Assembly: GCA_035765415.1 (NCBI GenBank)
Contig: DASTXR010000126.1
Coordinates: 1-64,000, forward strand
Origin: CADEED01 sp035765415
Lineage (GTDB): Bacteria > Pseudomonadota > Gammaproteobacteria > Steroidobacterales > Steroidobacteraceae
DNA: 64,000 bases
Direction of reading: 5' to 3'
Shown here: one piece after another, positions 26,829 to 35,816 of the stretch
Position numbering within the stretch: position 1 is the first letter of the stretch
Layout: each line of letters opens with the position of its first letter
The notes under the pieces: model-generated
Database searches by the model: none
What the model saw: only the letters and a program-made list of their open reading frames with translations
What the model was told of the DNA's origin: nothing
Position numbers and translations under genes: made by a program

Positions 26829-27380
26829 ATGCTTGTGAATCTCCGCGCATTGCTCGTACGTCTCATCGACATCGTACTGTTGCGCGGCGGGCCGGAGCAG
26901 TTGCCGGCATCGCCTGGCCTGCTCGCCATCGTCGTCCTGGTGAATATCGCCGTCTCGGCGATGCTCACCTCGATCATTCCGTCCGCGCCTTCCGGCCTGT
27001 CGGTGGAATTCCTCGTGGACGCCGCAGTGGCGCTGCTGTGGTTTCACCTGGCGTTCACGCTCGTCAAGAAGCGCGAGCGTTTCGTGCAGACGATGATCGC
27101 GTTCTTCGGCGTCTTCACGCTGTTCGTGCCCGTGTTGCTGCCGCTCGCCGTCACGCTGCTGCCCTACACCGCGAATCCGGATCCGGCGACGCCGCCGCCG
27201 GCGTTGCCGACGCTGCTCGGAGCGGCGCTCGTCATCTGGCTGGTGGTCGTGCTGGTGCGGATCGTGCGGGCCGCGTTCGAGTGGCCGTACTTCGCGGCCA
27301 TCGCATTCATATTCGGTCTCAGGATCGCCACCGTGCTGGTGTACGCGATGCTGTTCGGAGTTCCGCCCAAACCGGTTTAG
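26829..27380 (+). CDS. multi-pass membrane protein, Yip1-like
   Basis: A 183-residue integral membrane protein with about five helices (residues about 30-50, 62-78, 88-112, 128-146, 154-176). It starts LVNLRALLVRLIDIVLLRGG and has the layout of bacterial Yip1-domain proteins; that family label is tentative. The start codon is ATG 26829 without an obvious ribosome-binding site. It is divergent from rnd and 16 bases before mpl, so it may share a transcript with this cell-wall recycling gene. Its role is unknown. Confidence 0.7.
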   Translation: MLVNLRALLVRLIDIVLLRGGPEQLPASPGLLAIVVLVNIAVSAMLTSIIPSAPSGLSVEFLVDAAVALLWFHLAFTLVKKRERFVQTMIAFFGVFTLFVPVLLPLAVTLLPYTANPDPATPPPALPTLLGAALVIWLVVVLVRIVRAAFEWPYFAAIAFIFGLRIATVLVYAMLFGVPPKPV

Positions 27381-27396
27381 AGGCACAGTCCCCAAC

Positions 27397-28767
27397 ATGC
27401 ACGTTCACATTCTCGGCATCTGCGGCACGTTCATGGGTGGCATCGCCGCCATCGCCAAGGCCGCGGGCCATCGCGTCACGGGTTCGGACAAGAACGTCTA
27501 TCCACCCATGAGCACGCAGCTCGAGGCGCTCGGCATCGAGCTCATCGCCGGGTTCGACGCGGGCCAGCTCCAGCCCAGGCCGGACGTGGTGTTGGTGGGC
27601 AACGTCATGACGCGGGGCGTGCCGGTCGTGGAAGCGCTGCTCGAGAGCGACATCCCGTACACCTCCGGACCCGAATGGCTGGCGCGCGAAGTGTTGCGCG
27701 ACGTTCACGTGCTCGGCGTTTCCGGGACGCACGGCAAGACCACCACGTCGAGCATGCTCGCGTGGATCCTGGAACACGCGGGCCTCACGCCGGGATTCCT
27801 CATCGGCGGCGTGCCCGGCAATTTCCCGGTGAGCGCGCGGCTCGGCGGCCGCAGATATTTCGTCATCGAAGCCGATGAATACGACACGGCGTTCTTCGAC
27901 AAGCGCGCCAAGTTCGTGCACTACCGCTCGCGCACGCTGATCCTCAACAACCTCGAGTTCGATCACGCGGACATCTACGAAGACCTGGGCGCCATCCAGA
28001 AGCAGTTCCATCACCTGGTGCGCACGGTGCCCGGCTCCGGACGCATCCTGTCCAACGCCGGCGACGAGAACCTGAAGGCCACGCTCGCGATGGGCGCGTG
28101 GACGCCCATCGAAGGGTTCGCGCGTGCGCCGGGCGGCGATGTCACCTGGTCGCTCGACGTGCAAGAGGGCGGCGACTATTCCAAGTTCGTGGTGCTCGAA
28201 AGCGGCAAACCCGTCGGCACGGTCAAGTGGTCGTTGTTAGGCGCGCACAATGCCGAGAATGCGCTCGCCGCCATCGGCGCCGCGCGGCATGTCGGCGTGT
28301 CCGTGGCGCAGTCGCTCGCGGCGCTGGCGGAGTTCAGGGGCGTCAAGCGCCGCATGGAACTGCGCGGCGAAGTCCGCGGCGTCGCGGTGTACGACGACTT
28401 CGCGCATCACCCCACCGCCATTGCCTCGACCATCGACGGGCTGCGCCGCAAGGTCGGCGGCAAGCGCATCGTCGCGGTGCTCGAGCCGCGCTCGGCCACG
28501 ATGCGCATGGGCGTTCATCGCGACACGCTGGCGCCGTCGCTGGCGGCCGCGGATTCGGTCTGGATGTTCGCGCCACCGGATCTCGGCTGGGACGCGGATG
28601 CCGTGGTGGCCACGCTCGGCCCCAAGGGACGGCTGGCGCGATCGGTCGACGAGCTGGTCGGCGGCCTCGCGGCCCACGCCCAAGACGGCGACCAGGTGCT
28701 CATCATGAGCAACGGCGGCTTCGGCGGTCTGCACGGCAAACTACTCGAGGCGCTGGCCCGAATGTGA
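27397..28767 (+). CDS. mpl: murein tripeptide ligase Mpl
   Basis: A 456-residue Mur-family ligase that joins UDP-MurNAc to recycled L-Ala-gamma-D-Glu-mDAP. Seen are HILGICGTFMGGIAAIA (UDP-sugar side), the ATP loop GVSGTHGKTTTSSMLAW, EADEYDTAFFDKR and the C-terminal DDFAHHPTAIASTIDGLR with LEPRSATMRMG. Length is as in E. coli. The stop overlaps the GTG start of the next gene (GTGA). It implies that this organism recycles its peptidoglycan. Confidence 0.96.
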   Translation: MHVHILGICGTFMGGIAAIAKAAGHRVTGSDKNVYPPMSTQLEALGIELIAGFDAGQLQPRPDVVLVGNVMTRGVPVVEALLESDIPYTSGPEWLAREVLRDVHVLGVSGTHGKTTTSSMLAWILEHAGLTPGFLIGGVPGNFPVSARLGGRRYFVIEADEYDTAFFDKRAKFVHYRSRTLILNNLEFDHADIYEDLGAIQKQFHHLVRTVPGSGRILSNAGDENLKATLAMGAWTPIEGFARAPGGDVTWSLDVQEGGDYSKFVVLESGKPVGTVKWSLLGAHNAENALAAIGAARHVGVSVAQSLAALAEFRGVKRRMELRGEVRGVAVYDDFAHHPTAIASTIDGLRRKVGGKRIVAVLEPRSATMRMGVHRDTLAPSLAAADSVWMFAPPDLGWDADAVVATLGPKGRLARSVDELVGGLAAHAQDGDQVLIMSNGGFGGLHGKLLEALARM

Positions 28768-29348
28768 CAGAGACGAGCGTCATCGCGCTGTTTCCCCTGC
28801 ACACCGTGCTCTTTCCCGGCGGCCCGCTGCCGCTGCGCATCTTCGAAACCCGCTACACCGACATGGTCCGGCGCTGCATGCGCGAGCAGGCGCCTTTCGG
28901 CGTGGTGCTCATCCAGGAAGGCGAGGAGGCCGGCGAAGTGGCCACCACCGCGACCGTCGGCTGCACGGCGCGCATCGCCGATTTCCACACGCTGCACGAC
29001 GGGTTGTTAGGCATCAGCTGCGTGGGCGACCGCAAGTTCCGCGTGCTGCGCGTGTGGCGCGCGAGCGATGGGCTCAACATGGGCGAGGTTTCGTGGCTGG
29101 CGGCAGAGCGTGAGCTGGTATTGCCGGAGCGCTACGGCCATCTCGCGACTACCGTCCGGCGCGCGCTCGAGGATCTTTCCGAGCACTACGAATACATCGA
29201 GAAAAAGTTCGATGACGCCGCGTGGATCAGCGCGCGCCTCACCGAGCTGCTGCCCATCGAGCTCGCCGACAAGCAGGCGCTGCTCGAGCTCGACGATCCC
29301 ATCGAGCGCCTCGACACGCTGCTGACGATCGTGCCGACGGAGGAATAG
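28764..29348 (+). CDS. LON substrate-binding domain protein
   Basis: A 194-residue protein made of a single Lon N-terminal-like domain, without the AAA or protease parts. It begins IALFPLHTVLFPGGPLPLRI and FETRYTDMVRRCM, the family hallmark, and continues with CTARIADFHTLHDG and ISCVGDRKFRVLRV. I start at GTG 28764, overlapping the mpl stop by 4 bases. Such proteins are common and may bind peptides, but the role is not proven. The gene ends in a family-C repeat. Confidence 0.87.
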   Translation: MTETSVIALFPLHTVLFPGGPLPLRIFETRYTDMVRRCMREQAPFGVVLIQEGEEAGEVATTATVGCTARIADFHTLHDGLLGISCVGDRKFRVLRVWRASDGLNMGEVSWLAAERELVLPERYGHLATTVRRALEDLSEHYEYIEKKFDDAAWISARLTELLPIELADKQALLELDDPIERLDTLLTIVPTEE

Positions 29349-29482
29349 CGGAATAGCGGTGCCGGAATAGCGGTGCCGGGCACCAAAAGTCGTAGTTGAG
29401 CGGATGCCGAAATAAACGCGAACGTTGGCTCAACTACGACTTTTGGTGCCCGGCACCGCTATTCCCCGCTATTCCGCTATTT
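29344..29482. repeat. family-C long inverted repeat
   Basis: Two perfect 33-base arms (29369-29401 and 29428-29460) surround a 26-base loop. They contain the word GGTGCCCGGCACC and its flank AAAGTCGTAGTTGAG. Extra AATAGCGG repeats extend the stem on both outer sides, less perfectly. It fills the space between the convergent LON-like and TraB/GumN genes and overlaps both stop codons. One degraded arm of the same element is at 1505-1533. It likely acts as a two-way terminator. Confidence 0.85.
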
Positions 29483-30395
29483 ACCGCGACTTGCCCGCGG
29501 GGATCGCCACGGCCTTGTGGCCATGGCTGCGGAGCAGCGCAAGCAGGCCATCGGGGCCCACGAAATGCAGCGCGCCGACCACCACGAGATAGTCGCGCTC
29601 CTCGTTGAGAAGCGCCTCGATCTTCGGCAGCCACTGGCGATTGCGCTCGCCCAGCAAGGCATCGTAGAGCTCCGGTGACTTCGCGCGCTCCTTGATGAAT
29701 TCCTTCTCGAGCGCGCGCAGGTCGCCGCTACGCCACGCGGCGATGAGCTTCTGCAGGTCGTCATTGAGATTGGGGGCGTCGTCCGTGGCGTCCAGCAGAA
29801 AACGGGTCTGCTCCTCGAAGCTGCGGGCGTCGAAGACGCTCAACTGATCGATGACGGTTTCCAGCCCCTCGATGGGTTTGCCATCGGTGCGGGCTCGCTC
29901 GGTGATCTGCATGTCGATGCCGAGATTCGCGTCGAAGCCGGTCTTGCTGAGCGCGAACTGCGTCAGCACCAGCGCCGCGGCCCAGGGCTCGAGCTTGGCG
30001 ATGACGAGCTCGGGCACCTCGAGCTTCGCCGCGAGCTCGCTGATGCGCCGATACTGGTCCGCTCCCACCACGTCCTTGAGCGACTTGTCGGCGGGCAACG
30101 TGCCGTTCGTGGTGATGAACTTCACCGCGTCGAGCGGATTCATGTCGTCGAGATCGACTTCCAGCACGATGACTTCGGCCTGCGCATAGGCGCGATCGAG
30201 CTGCTCGGGAAACTGCGAGTGGCCTTTCGGCAGCGCATGCACCGAGCCTGCGAGGTACACCGTGTTGCGTGCACCTTTCATCGACCAGACGGAAGTTTCG
30301 CCGCGGGCATGCGCGGGTTGCACGCCCGATGCGAGCAACAGCAAGCCCGCGAGGCCGCAGGCGAGGCCTCGGGACATCGCTTTGGGAAAAATCAT
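29481..30395 (-). CDS. TraB/GumN family protein, exported
   Basis: A 304-residue TraB/GumN (TIKI-like) protein. The signal peptide (GLACGLAGLLLLASGVQPAHA) should direct it to the periplasm. The two conserved motifs are GSVHALP near residue 50 and VVVGALHFVGPDGLL near the end; in the TIKI relatives these His motifs bind metal in a peptidase site. GumN homologues sit near xanthan genes in Xanthomonas but have no proven function. It starts at 30395, overlapping the cpdA stop (ATGA). Confidence 0.87.
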   Translation of the reverse strand: MIFPKAMSRGLACGLAGLLLLASGVQPAHARGETSVWSMKGARNTVYLAGSVHALPKGHSQFPEQLDRAYAQAEVIVLEVDLDDMNPLDAVKFITTNGTLPADKSLKDVVGADQYRRISELAAKLEVPELVIAKLEPWAAALVLTQFALSKTGFDANLGIDMQITERARTDGKPIEGLETVIDQLSVFDARSFEEQTRFLLDATDDAPNLNDDLQKLIAAWRSGDLRALEKEFIKERAKSPELYDALLGERNRQWLPKIEALLNEERDYLVVVGALHFVGPDGLLALLRSHGHKAVAIPAGKSR

Positions 30396-31159
30396 GCCGC
30401 GGATTCTGCGGCAGTCAGGAAGTGCACGCCAGTGTCGATGGCGCCGTTGGAGTGGAGAGTCAGCAGCCGGTAGGCGGGCGGCTGGTCGTCGATGACGAAC
30501 TGGTCGGAGCGCGGCTGGAACTGCGCGCACGTGGATGGGGTGGCGATCAGGCGCACATTGCGGCGCACACCTTCGAAGGCCTGGTGCACGTGGCCCCAAA
30601 CCACCGCCCGCACCTGCGGGTGGCTGTCGATGACCGACCAGAATTCATTCGCGTTGGCCAGGCCGACATTGTCGAGCCAGCGGCTGTTCATCGCGATCGG
30701 GTGGTGATGCAGGCAGACCATGGCGTGGCGCTGGCGCGCGCGGCCCAGCTCTTCGTCGAGCTTGGTCAGCATTTCGACGGAGATTCGCCCGCCCGCCTGT
30801 TCCGGCACCACGCTGTCGAGCAGCACGATGCGCCAGGCGCCGATGTCGGCGGGGCCGTCGAGGTCGAAGGGGCGCATCGCGAGCGCCTCGCGCATCTGCG
30901 GGACGAAATCATGGTTGCCGGGAATGCACAGTACCGGCTTGCCGAAACGCGAAAACAACCGCCGGAAATGTTCATAACCACCGGCGTCGTCCTGCACCAG
31001 GTCGCCGGTGACGAGGATGGCGTCGCACATGGCGAGGTGACCCGACGCGTCAGCGAGCGTTCGCTCGAGCGTCTCGAAGGTGTTCACGCCACGCAGCGTG
31101 CCTGCGGTGTCGCCAAACAAATGGGGGTCCGTGAACTGGATGACTCTGATGGCACTCAT
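30392..31159 (-). CDS. cpdA: CpdA-type 3',5'-cyclic-nucleotide phosphodiesterase
   Basis: A 255-residue calcineurin-fold phosphoesterase close to E. coli CpdA, which hydrolyses cAMP. Metal ligands are in FTDPHLFGD, VTGDLVQDD, IPGNHD, LHHHP and WGHVHQAFEG. No signal peptide. The N-terminal IRVIQFTDPHLF and the TPSTCAQF motif are typical of CpdA. It lies upstream of, and overlaps by 4 bases, the TraB/GumN gene. Confidence 0.88.
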   Translation of the reverse strand: MSAIRVIQFTDPHLFGDTAGTLRGVNTFETLERTLADASGHLAMCDAILVTGDLVQDDAGGYEHFRRLFSRFGKPVLCIPGNHDFVPQMREALAMRPFDLDGPADIGAWRIVLLDSVVPEQAGGRISVEMLTKLDEELGRARQRHAMVCLHHHPIAMNSRWLDNVGLANANEFWSVIDSHPQVRAVVWGHVHQAFEGVRRNVRLIATPSTCAQFQPRSDQFVIDDQPPAYRLLTLHSNGAIDTGVHFLTAAESAA

Positions 31160-31414
31160 TCATTCGAACTCTACAAACATGGCGGGAGAGGGCCGGTGAT
31201 GTACGTCACGACATGCTGCATGGCCCTGTAACGTGGTGAACCAGGTCGCAAACCACCCCCGGAATAATGTGAATCGGCGTCGGCCAATAGCTACTTTCCG
31301 AAGATGTAACCGCTATCAAAACAATGGTAAATCGGACTCCGGATACACCTCGGCATCTTGGACTGCGGAATCGCGCTTGCGTGCCCGACGCGAGTGTTTA
31401 AAGTGTCGGCCCAC
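31160..31414. promoter_or_regulatory. 255-base divergent promoter region
   Basis: This region separates cpdA (minus) from a methyltransferase gene (plus). It is somewhat AT-richer than the surrounding genes, with CAAAACAATGGTAAATC near 31316 and TGTTTAAAGTG near 31395. Promoters in both directions are expected here, but I cannot place boxes safely. No gene is evident. Confidence 0.35.
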
Positions 31415-32134
31415 ATGAAGAGACCGGGCAAGAGTGATCCGAGCCGGCCGCGGGAAGACGGCTACAACTACAAGCGCGAGTTCTACCGGAGCTCGTCGGT
31501 TGCCGAAGACTACGACTTCCATCGTTTCAGCACGCCTGAGCGTCAGAAGCGCAACGTCCGAAAATGGGCCGCGATCCGCAAAGCGCTGCGCGAGACCACG
31601 GGCGTGCGGACCATCCTCGACCTGCCCTGCGGCACGGGCCGTTTCACGGGCGCGCTCGCGCGCGAAGGATTCGAGATCGTCGGCAGTGACATCTCGATCG
31701 AGATGCTGCACAAGGCCGCGTCGCTCGAACAGCAGAACCAGGCCCCGGGACAGCAAGGGCAGAAGTCAGCGATCCGCGGTTACGTGCAGGCCAATGCCGA
31801 GCACCTGCCGCTGCGCAGTGATTCGCTCGACTGCGTGGTCAGCATCCGTTTCATGATGCATGTCGATCCGGTCACCCGCGTGCGCATGCTGCGCGAATTC
31901 CATCGCGTCTCGCGCCGCTGGGTCATCGTCGACTACCGTCACTGCTACTCCTTTCGATATCTGCTCACGCACACGTTCGGGCGGATCGGGATCGGCCGCC
32001 CGCCGCTGTCGCGCGTGTCGCGCAAGGAGCTCGACAAGGAATTCGCCGACGCCGGGTTCGCGATCCGCAGCGTCATCCGCGTGTCCGCGCCGCTGCTGTC
32101 GGACAAGTGGATAGTCCTCGCCGAGCGGGCCTGA
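31415..32134 (+). CDS. class I SAM-dependent methyltransferase
   Basis: A 239-residue methyltransferase. Motif I is ILDLPCGTGRFTGALAREGF (about residues 64-83), then IVGSDISIEML, YVQANAEHLPLRSDSLDCVV and MLREFHRVSRRWVIVDYR, the pattern of ubiE/BioC-like small-molecule methyltransferases. The N-terminal 30 residues are basic and hydrophilic. I start at ATG 31415; the frame remains open 19 codons further. The acceptor is unknown. It ends 10 bases from the Nudix-like gene on the other strand. Confidence 0.82.
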   Translation: MKRPGKSDPSRPREDGYNYKREFYRSSSVAEDYDFHRFSTPERQKRNVRKWAAIRKALRETTGVRTILDLPCGTGRFTGALAREGFEIVGSDISIEMLHKAASLEQQNQAPGQQGQKSAIRGYVQANAEHLPLRSDSLDCVVSIRFMMHVDPVTRVRMLREFHRVSRRWVIVDYRHCYSFRYLLTHTFGRIGIGRPPLSRVSRKELDKEFADAGFAIRSVIRVSAPLLSDKWIVLAERA

Positions 32135-32144
32135 GCCTCGAAGG

Positions 32145-32615
32145 TCAGAGCAGGCGCAATTCGGCTGCGGGCGTGTCGAGGCCCGTCACGTACTCGTGCG
32201 TGGAACGAAGCCCGTCTTTCAGGCCGCGGTAGTTAACCAGCGCCAGCGCCTCCTCGAACGAGCACCAGCGCCACTCCGCGTGTTCCCGCGGATCGAGCCG
32301 GATTTCAGCCGCGCCGACTTCCGCGGCATAGACGGCGATCATCTGCAGCGTCTCGAAGCGCCGGTTGTAGATGTTGTAGACGTGTTCGGCCGCCCAGATG
32401 CCCGTGGCGGCGAGACCGAAGCCGGCCAGCAGGCGCGTGATGGCCGGTACCACGCGTTCCGAGTCCTGCATGAAGCTGCTCGGGATCTGCCAGAACCGCC
32501 CGCCGTTGAAATACCGGTCCGCCTTGTACGGCGAGGTGTGGAGCAAGAGGTATTCCACCTTCGCAGGGGTCCGGCGGAACACCCATACGTCGAAAACATT
32601 GGAATCGAGCTTCAT
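32145..32615 (-). CDS. Nudix-fold protein with a degenerate Nudix box
   Basis: A 156-residue protein with a Nudix-like start (VFDVWVFRRTPAKVEYLLLH) and the position of the box at FNGGRFWQIPSSFM and onward to LLAGFGL. The catalytic REUXEE glutamates are absent: the place where EE is expected reads AG. The later part (EHVYNIYN, EHAEWRWCSFEEALAL) keeps the family fold. So it may bind, not hydrolyse, a nucleoside diphosphate. Start ATG 32615. It is divergent from transketolase. Confidence 0.7.
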   Translation of the reverse strand: MKLDSNVFDVWVFRRTPAKVEYLLLHTSPYKADRYFNGGRFWQIPSSFMQDSERVVPAITRLLAGFGLAATGIWAAEHVYNIYNRRFETLQMIAVYAAEVGAAEIRLDPREHAEWRWCSFEEALALVNYRGLKDGLRSTHEYVTGLDTPAAELRLL

Positions 32616-32720
32616 GGGCGCGAACTGTAATTGTCCGCCGGGACAATGGCGCGTCCGGACGAGTTTTCCCGCATTCAGGTTGCCCCCGTGAGCCTGCCTG
32701 TCGGACAATGCGCGCCCTTT

Positions 32721-34736
32721 ATGGATACCCCAACCACAACCCCCACCCGCCGCGCCATGGCCAACGCCATTCGCGCGCTCTCCATGGATGCCGTGCAGGC
32801 CGCTAATTCGGGCCACCCGGGCGCGCCCATGGGCATGGCCGACATTGCCGAGGTGCTGTGGCGCGACATCCTCAAGCACAACCCCGGCAACCCGAAGTGG
32901 TGGAACCGCGATCGCTTCGTGCTTTCGAACGGCCACGGGTCGATGCTGCTGTACTCGCTGCTGCATCTCACCGGCTATCCGCTCGAGATCGATGAACTGA
33001 AGAAGTTCCGCCAACTCGGTTCACGCACCGCGGGACACCCCGAGCGCGATCTCGAGATCGGCATCGAGACGACGACGGGTCCGCTCGGCCAGGGGTTCGC
33101 CAACGCCGTGGGCATGGCGCTCGCCGAGAAACTGCTGGCGGAACAATACAATCGCGATGGCGCGGCCATCGTCGATCACCACACCTACTGCTTCGTCGGC
33201 GACGGCTGCCTCATGGAAGGCATCTCGCACGAAGCGGCTTCGTTCGCCGGCCACCTCAAGCTCGGCAAGCTCATCGTGTTCTACGACGACAACGGCATCA
33301 GCATCGACGGCAAGGTCGCGGGCTGGTTCACCGAAGACACGTCGAAGCGTTTCGAGGCCTACGGCTGGCACGTGGTGAAGAACGTCGACGGGCACGATGC
33401 GGAAGCGGTCGCCGCGGCCATCAAGAAGGCGCGCAACCGCAAGGATCAGCCGTCCATCATCTGCTGCAAGACCATCATCGGCTGGGGCGCGCCTAACAAG
33501 CAGGGCACCAAGTCGGCGCATGGCGAGGCCCTGGGTCCGGATGAAGTCGCCAATGCGCGCACCACGCTCGGCTGGGAATCGCCGCCGTTCGTGATTCCGG
33601 ATGACATCCGCAACGCCTGGGATCATCGCGAGGCGGGCGCCGCGGCCGAAAAGAAGTGGCTGCGCGTGTGGCGCCGCTACAAGCGCGAGTTCCCCGCCGA
33701 AGGCGCGGAGTTCGAGCGCCGCATGAAGGGCGACCTGCCCGCGGACTGGCCGGAGATCGTGCAATCGGCAATCGCCGCGGGTGCGGCCGTCACCGGCGCC
33801 CAGGCGACGCGTGCGTCCTCGCAGGCGGTGCTCAACGTGCTCGGGCCGAAGATGCCCGAGATGTTAGGCGGGTCCGCCGACCTCACCGGTTCGGTGAACA
33901 CCAGGCGCAAGGATTCGGTGGATCTCACTACCGAAAACTTCAAGGGCAACTACGTCTACTACGGCGTGCGCGAGTTCGGCATGACGGCCATCATGAACGG
34001 CCTCACCGTGCACGGCGGCTACCGCCCGTATGGCGGCACGTTCCTGGTGTTCTCCGACTACGCGCGCAACGCGGTGCGCGTCGCGGCCATCATGCACGCG
34101 CCGGTCACGCTGGTTTACACGCACGATTCCATCGGCCTCGGCGAAGACGGCCCGACGCATCAACCCATCGAGCATCTGGCGAGCCTTCGCGCCATGCCCA
34201 ACCTGCACACCTGGCGCCCCTGCGATGCGGTGGAGTCGGCGGTGTCGTGGGCGGCCGCGCTCGAGCGCAAGAACGGCCCGACGGCGCTCATCTTCACGCG
34301 CCAGGGCCTCGCCCAGCAGGCGCGCACGCCCGAGCAGTTAGTCGCGCTGCGCAAGGGCGGCTACGTGCTCATCGACAGTCACGGCCCGCCGGAAGCCATC
34401 GTGATCGCCACGGGCTCGGAAGTGGGGTTCGCGGCCGAAGCGGTCAAGGAACTGCAGGCCGCGGGCAAACGCGTGCGCCTCGTCTCCATGCCGTGTTGTG
34501 AAGCCTTCGACGCGCAGCCCGCGCCATATCGCGAAAGCGTGCTGCCGGCCTCGTGCACGCGCCGTCTCGCGGTCGAAGCCGGCTCCACGCAGTCGTGGTG
34601 GCGCTACGTCGGTTCGCAGGGTCGCGTCATCGGCATCGAGAGCTTCGGCGCCTCGGGCAAGGGCCCCGACCTGTTCAAACATTTCGGTCTGACCGCCGCC
34701 GACCTCAAGGCGCAGGTCGAGCAATTGCTCGCCTGA
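32721..34736 (+). CDS. tkt: transketolase
   Basis: A 671-residue thiamine-diphosphate enzyme that moves two-carbon units between sugar phosphates in the pentose phosphate and Calvin pathways. N-terminal LSMDAVQAANSGHPGAPMGMAD, the ThDP motif VGDGCLMEGISHEAASFAGH to LIVFYDDNGISIDG, GEDGPTHQPIEHLASLRAMP and a C-terminal domain with VIGIESFGASGKG are all in place. I start at ATG 32721; the frame is open to 32631. It leads a run with gap and pgk. Confidence 0.97.
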   Translation: MDTPTTTPTRRAMANAIRALSMDAVQAANSGHPGAPMGMADIAEVLWRDILKHNPGNPKWWNRDRFVLSNGHGSMLLYSLLHLTGYPLEIDELKKFRQLGSRTAGHPERDLEIGIETTTGPLGQGFANAVGMALAEKLLAEQYNRDGAAIVDHHTYCFVGDGCLMEGISHEAASFAGHLKLGKLIVFYDDNGISIDGKVAGWFTEDTSKRFEAYGWHVVKNVDGHDAEAVAAAIKKARNRKDQPSIICCKTIIGWGAPNKQGTKSAHGEALGPDEVANARTTLGWESPPFVIPDDIRNAWDHREAGAAAEKKWLRVWRRYKREFPAEGAEFERRMKGDLPADWPEIVQSAIAAGAAVTGAQATRASSQAVLNVLGPKMPEMLGGSADLTGSVNTRRKDSVDLTTENFKGNYVYYGVREFGMTAIMNGLTVHGGYRPYGGTFLVFSDYARNAVRVAAIMHAPVTLVYTHDSIGLGEDGPTHQPIEHLASLRAMPNLHTWRPCDAVESAVSWAAALERKNGPTALIFTRQGLAQQARTPEQLVALRKGGYVLIDSHGPPEAIVIATGSEVGFAAEAVKELQAAGKRVRLVSMPCCEAFDAQPAPYRESVLPASCTRRLAVEAGSTQSWWRYVGSQGRVIGIESFGASGKGPDLFKHFGLTAADLKAQVEQLLA

Positions 34737-34791
34737 AGACGACAACGACTGCTTTCTTGAAACTAATTTCAACGCAAGGGGATTGGGACAG

Positions 34792-35805
34792 ATGGCCATC
34801 AAAGTAGGTATCAACGGTTACGGACGCATCGGCCGCAACATCCTGCGCGCGCTCTATGAAGCGAAGCGCACCAACGAGATCCAGATCGTCGCGGTCAACG
34901 ACCTCGGCGACGCGCAGACCAATGCGCACCTCACGCAGTACGACACCGCGCATGGCAAATTCCCGGGTTCGGTGAGCGTCGAAGGCGATTCCATCGTCGT
35001 GAACGGCGACAAGATCAAGGTGTTCGCGCAACGCGACCCGTCGAAGATCGACTGGGCGTCGGTCGGCGCGGAATACGTGTTCGAGAGCACCGGCTTCTTC
35101 ACCACCAAGGCGGATGCGGGCAAGCACCTCGCCGGCGGCGCGAAGAAAGTGGTCATCTCCGCCCCGGGCGGCAAGGACGTCGACGCCACGGTCGTCTACG
35201 GCGTGAACCACAACGTGCTGAAGAAAGAGCACACGGTCATCTCCAATGCGTCGTGCACCACCAACTGCCTCGCGCCGCTGGCGAAGGTATTGCACGACAA
35301 GATCGGCATCGTCAGCGGCCTGATGACGACGATCCACGCGTACACCAACGACCAGCGCCTGACCGACGTCTATCACGAGGACATCCGCCGTGCGCGTTCC
35401 GCCACGATGTCGATGATCCCGGCGAAGACCGGTGCGGCGGCCGCGGTCGGCCTCGTGCTGCCCGAGCTCAAGGGCAAGCTCGATGGCTTCGCGATCCGCA
35501 TTCCGACCATCAACGTGTCGCTGGTCGATCTGTCTTTCGTGGCGAAGCGCGCGACGACGGTGGAAGAGATCAACAAGGTCATCAAGGAAGCCGCCGACGG
35601 CGCGATGAAGGGCGTGCTCGCGTACACCGACAAGCAGCTCGTGTCGATCGACTACAACCACGATCCGGCCTCGTCCACCTACGACTCCACGCTGACGCGC
35701 GTCAGCGAAGGCACGCTGGTCAAGGTCTGCTCGTGGTACGACAACGAGTGGGGCTTCTCCAACCGCATGCTGGACACCACGATCGCCTGGTCGAAAGCCT
35801 CCTGA
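34792..35805 (+). CDS. gap: glyceraldehyde-3-phosphate dehydrogenase, type I
   Basis: A 337-residue GAPDH. The NAD site is KVGINGYGRIGRNILRALYE, the active site Cys is in SNASCTTNCLAPLAKVL, and the catalytic His lies in TTIHAYTNDQ. The stretch AVNDLGD contains Asp in the adenine ribose pocket, which favours NAD over NADP. The start used is ATG 34792 (AIKVGINGYG); a second possible ATG is 9 bases earlier. It follows tkt by 55 bases and precedes pgk by 11 bases. Confidence 0.97.
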   Translation: MAIKVGINGYGRIGRNILRALYEAKRTNEIQIVAVNDLGDAQTNAHLTQYDTAHGKFPGSVSVEGDSIVVNGDKIKVFAQRDPSKIDWASVGAEYVFESTGFFTTKADAGKHLAGGAKKVVISAPGGKDVDATVVYGVNHNVLKKEHTVISNASCTTNCLAPLAKVLHDKIGIVSGLMTTIHAYTNDQRLTDVYHEDIRRARSATMSMIPAKTGAAAAVGLVLPELKGKLDGFAIRIPTINVSLVDLSFVAKRATTVEEINKVIKEAADGAMKGVLAYTDKQLVSIDYNHDPASSTYDSTLTRVSEGTLVKVCSWYDNEWGFSNRMLDTTIAWSKAS

Positions 35806-35816
35806 GGAGGTAAACC

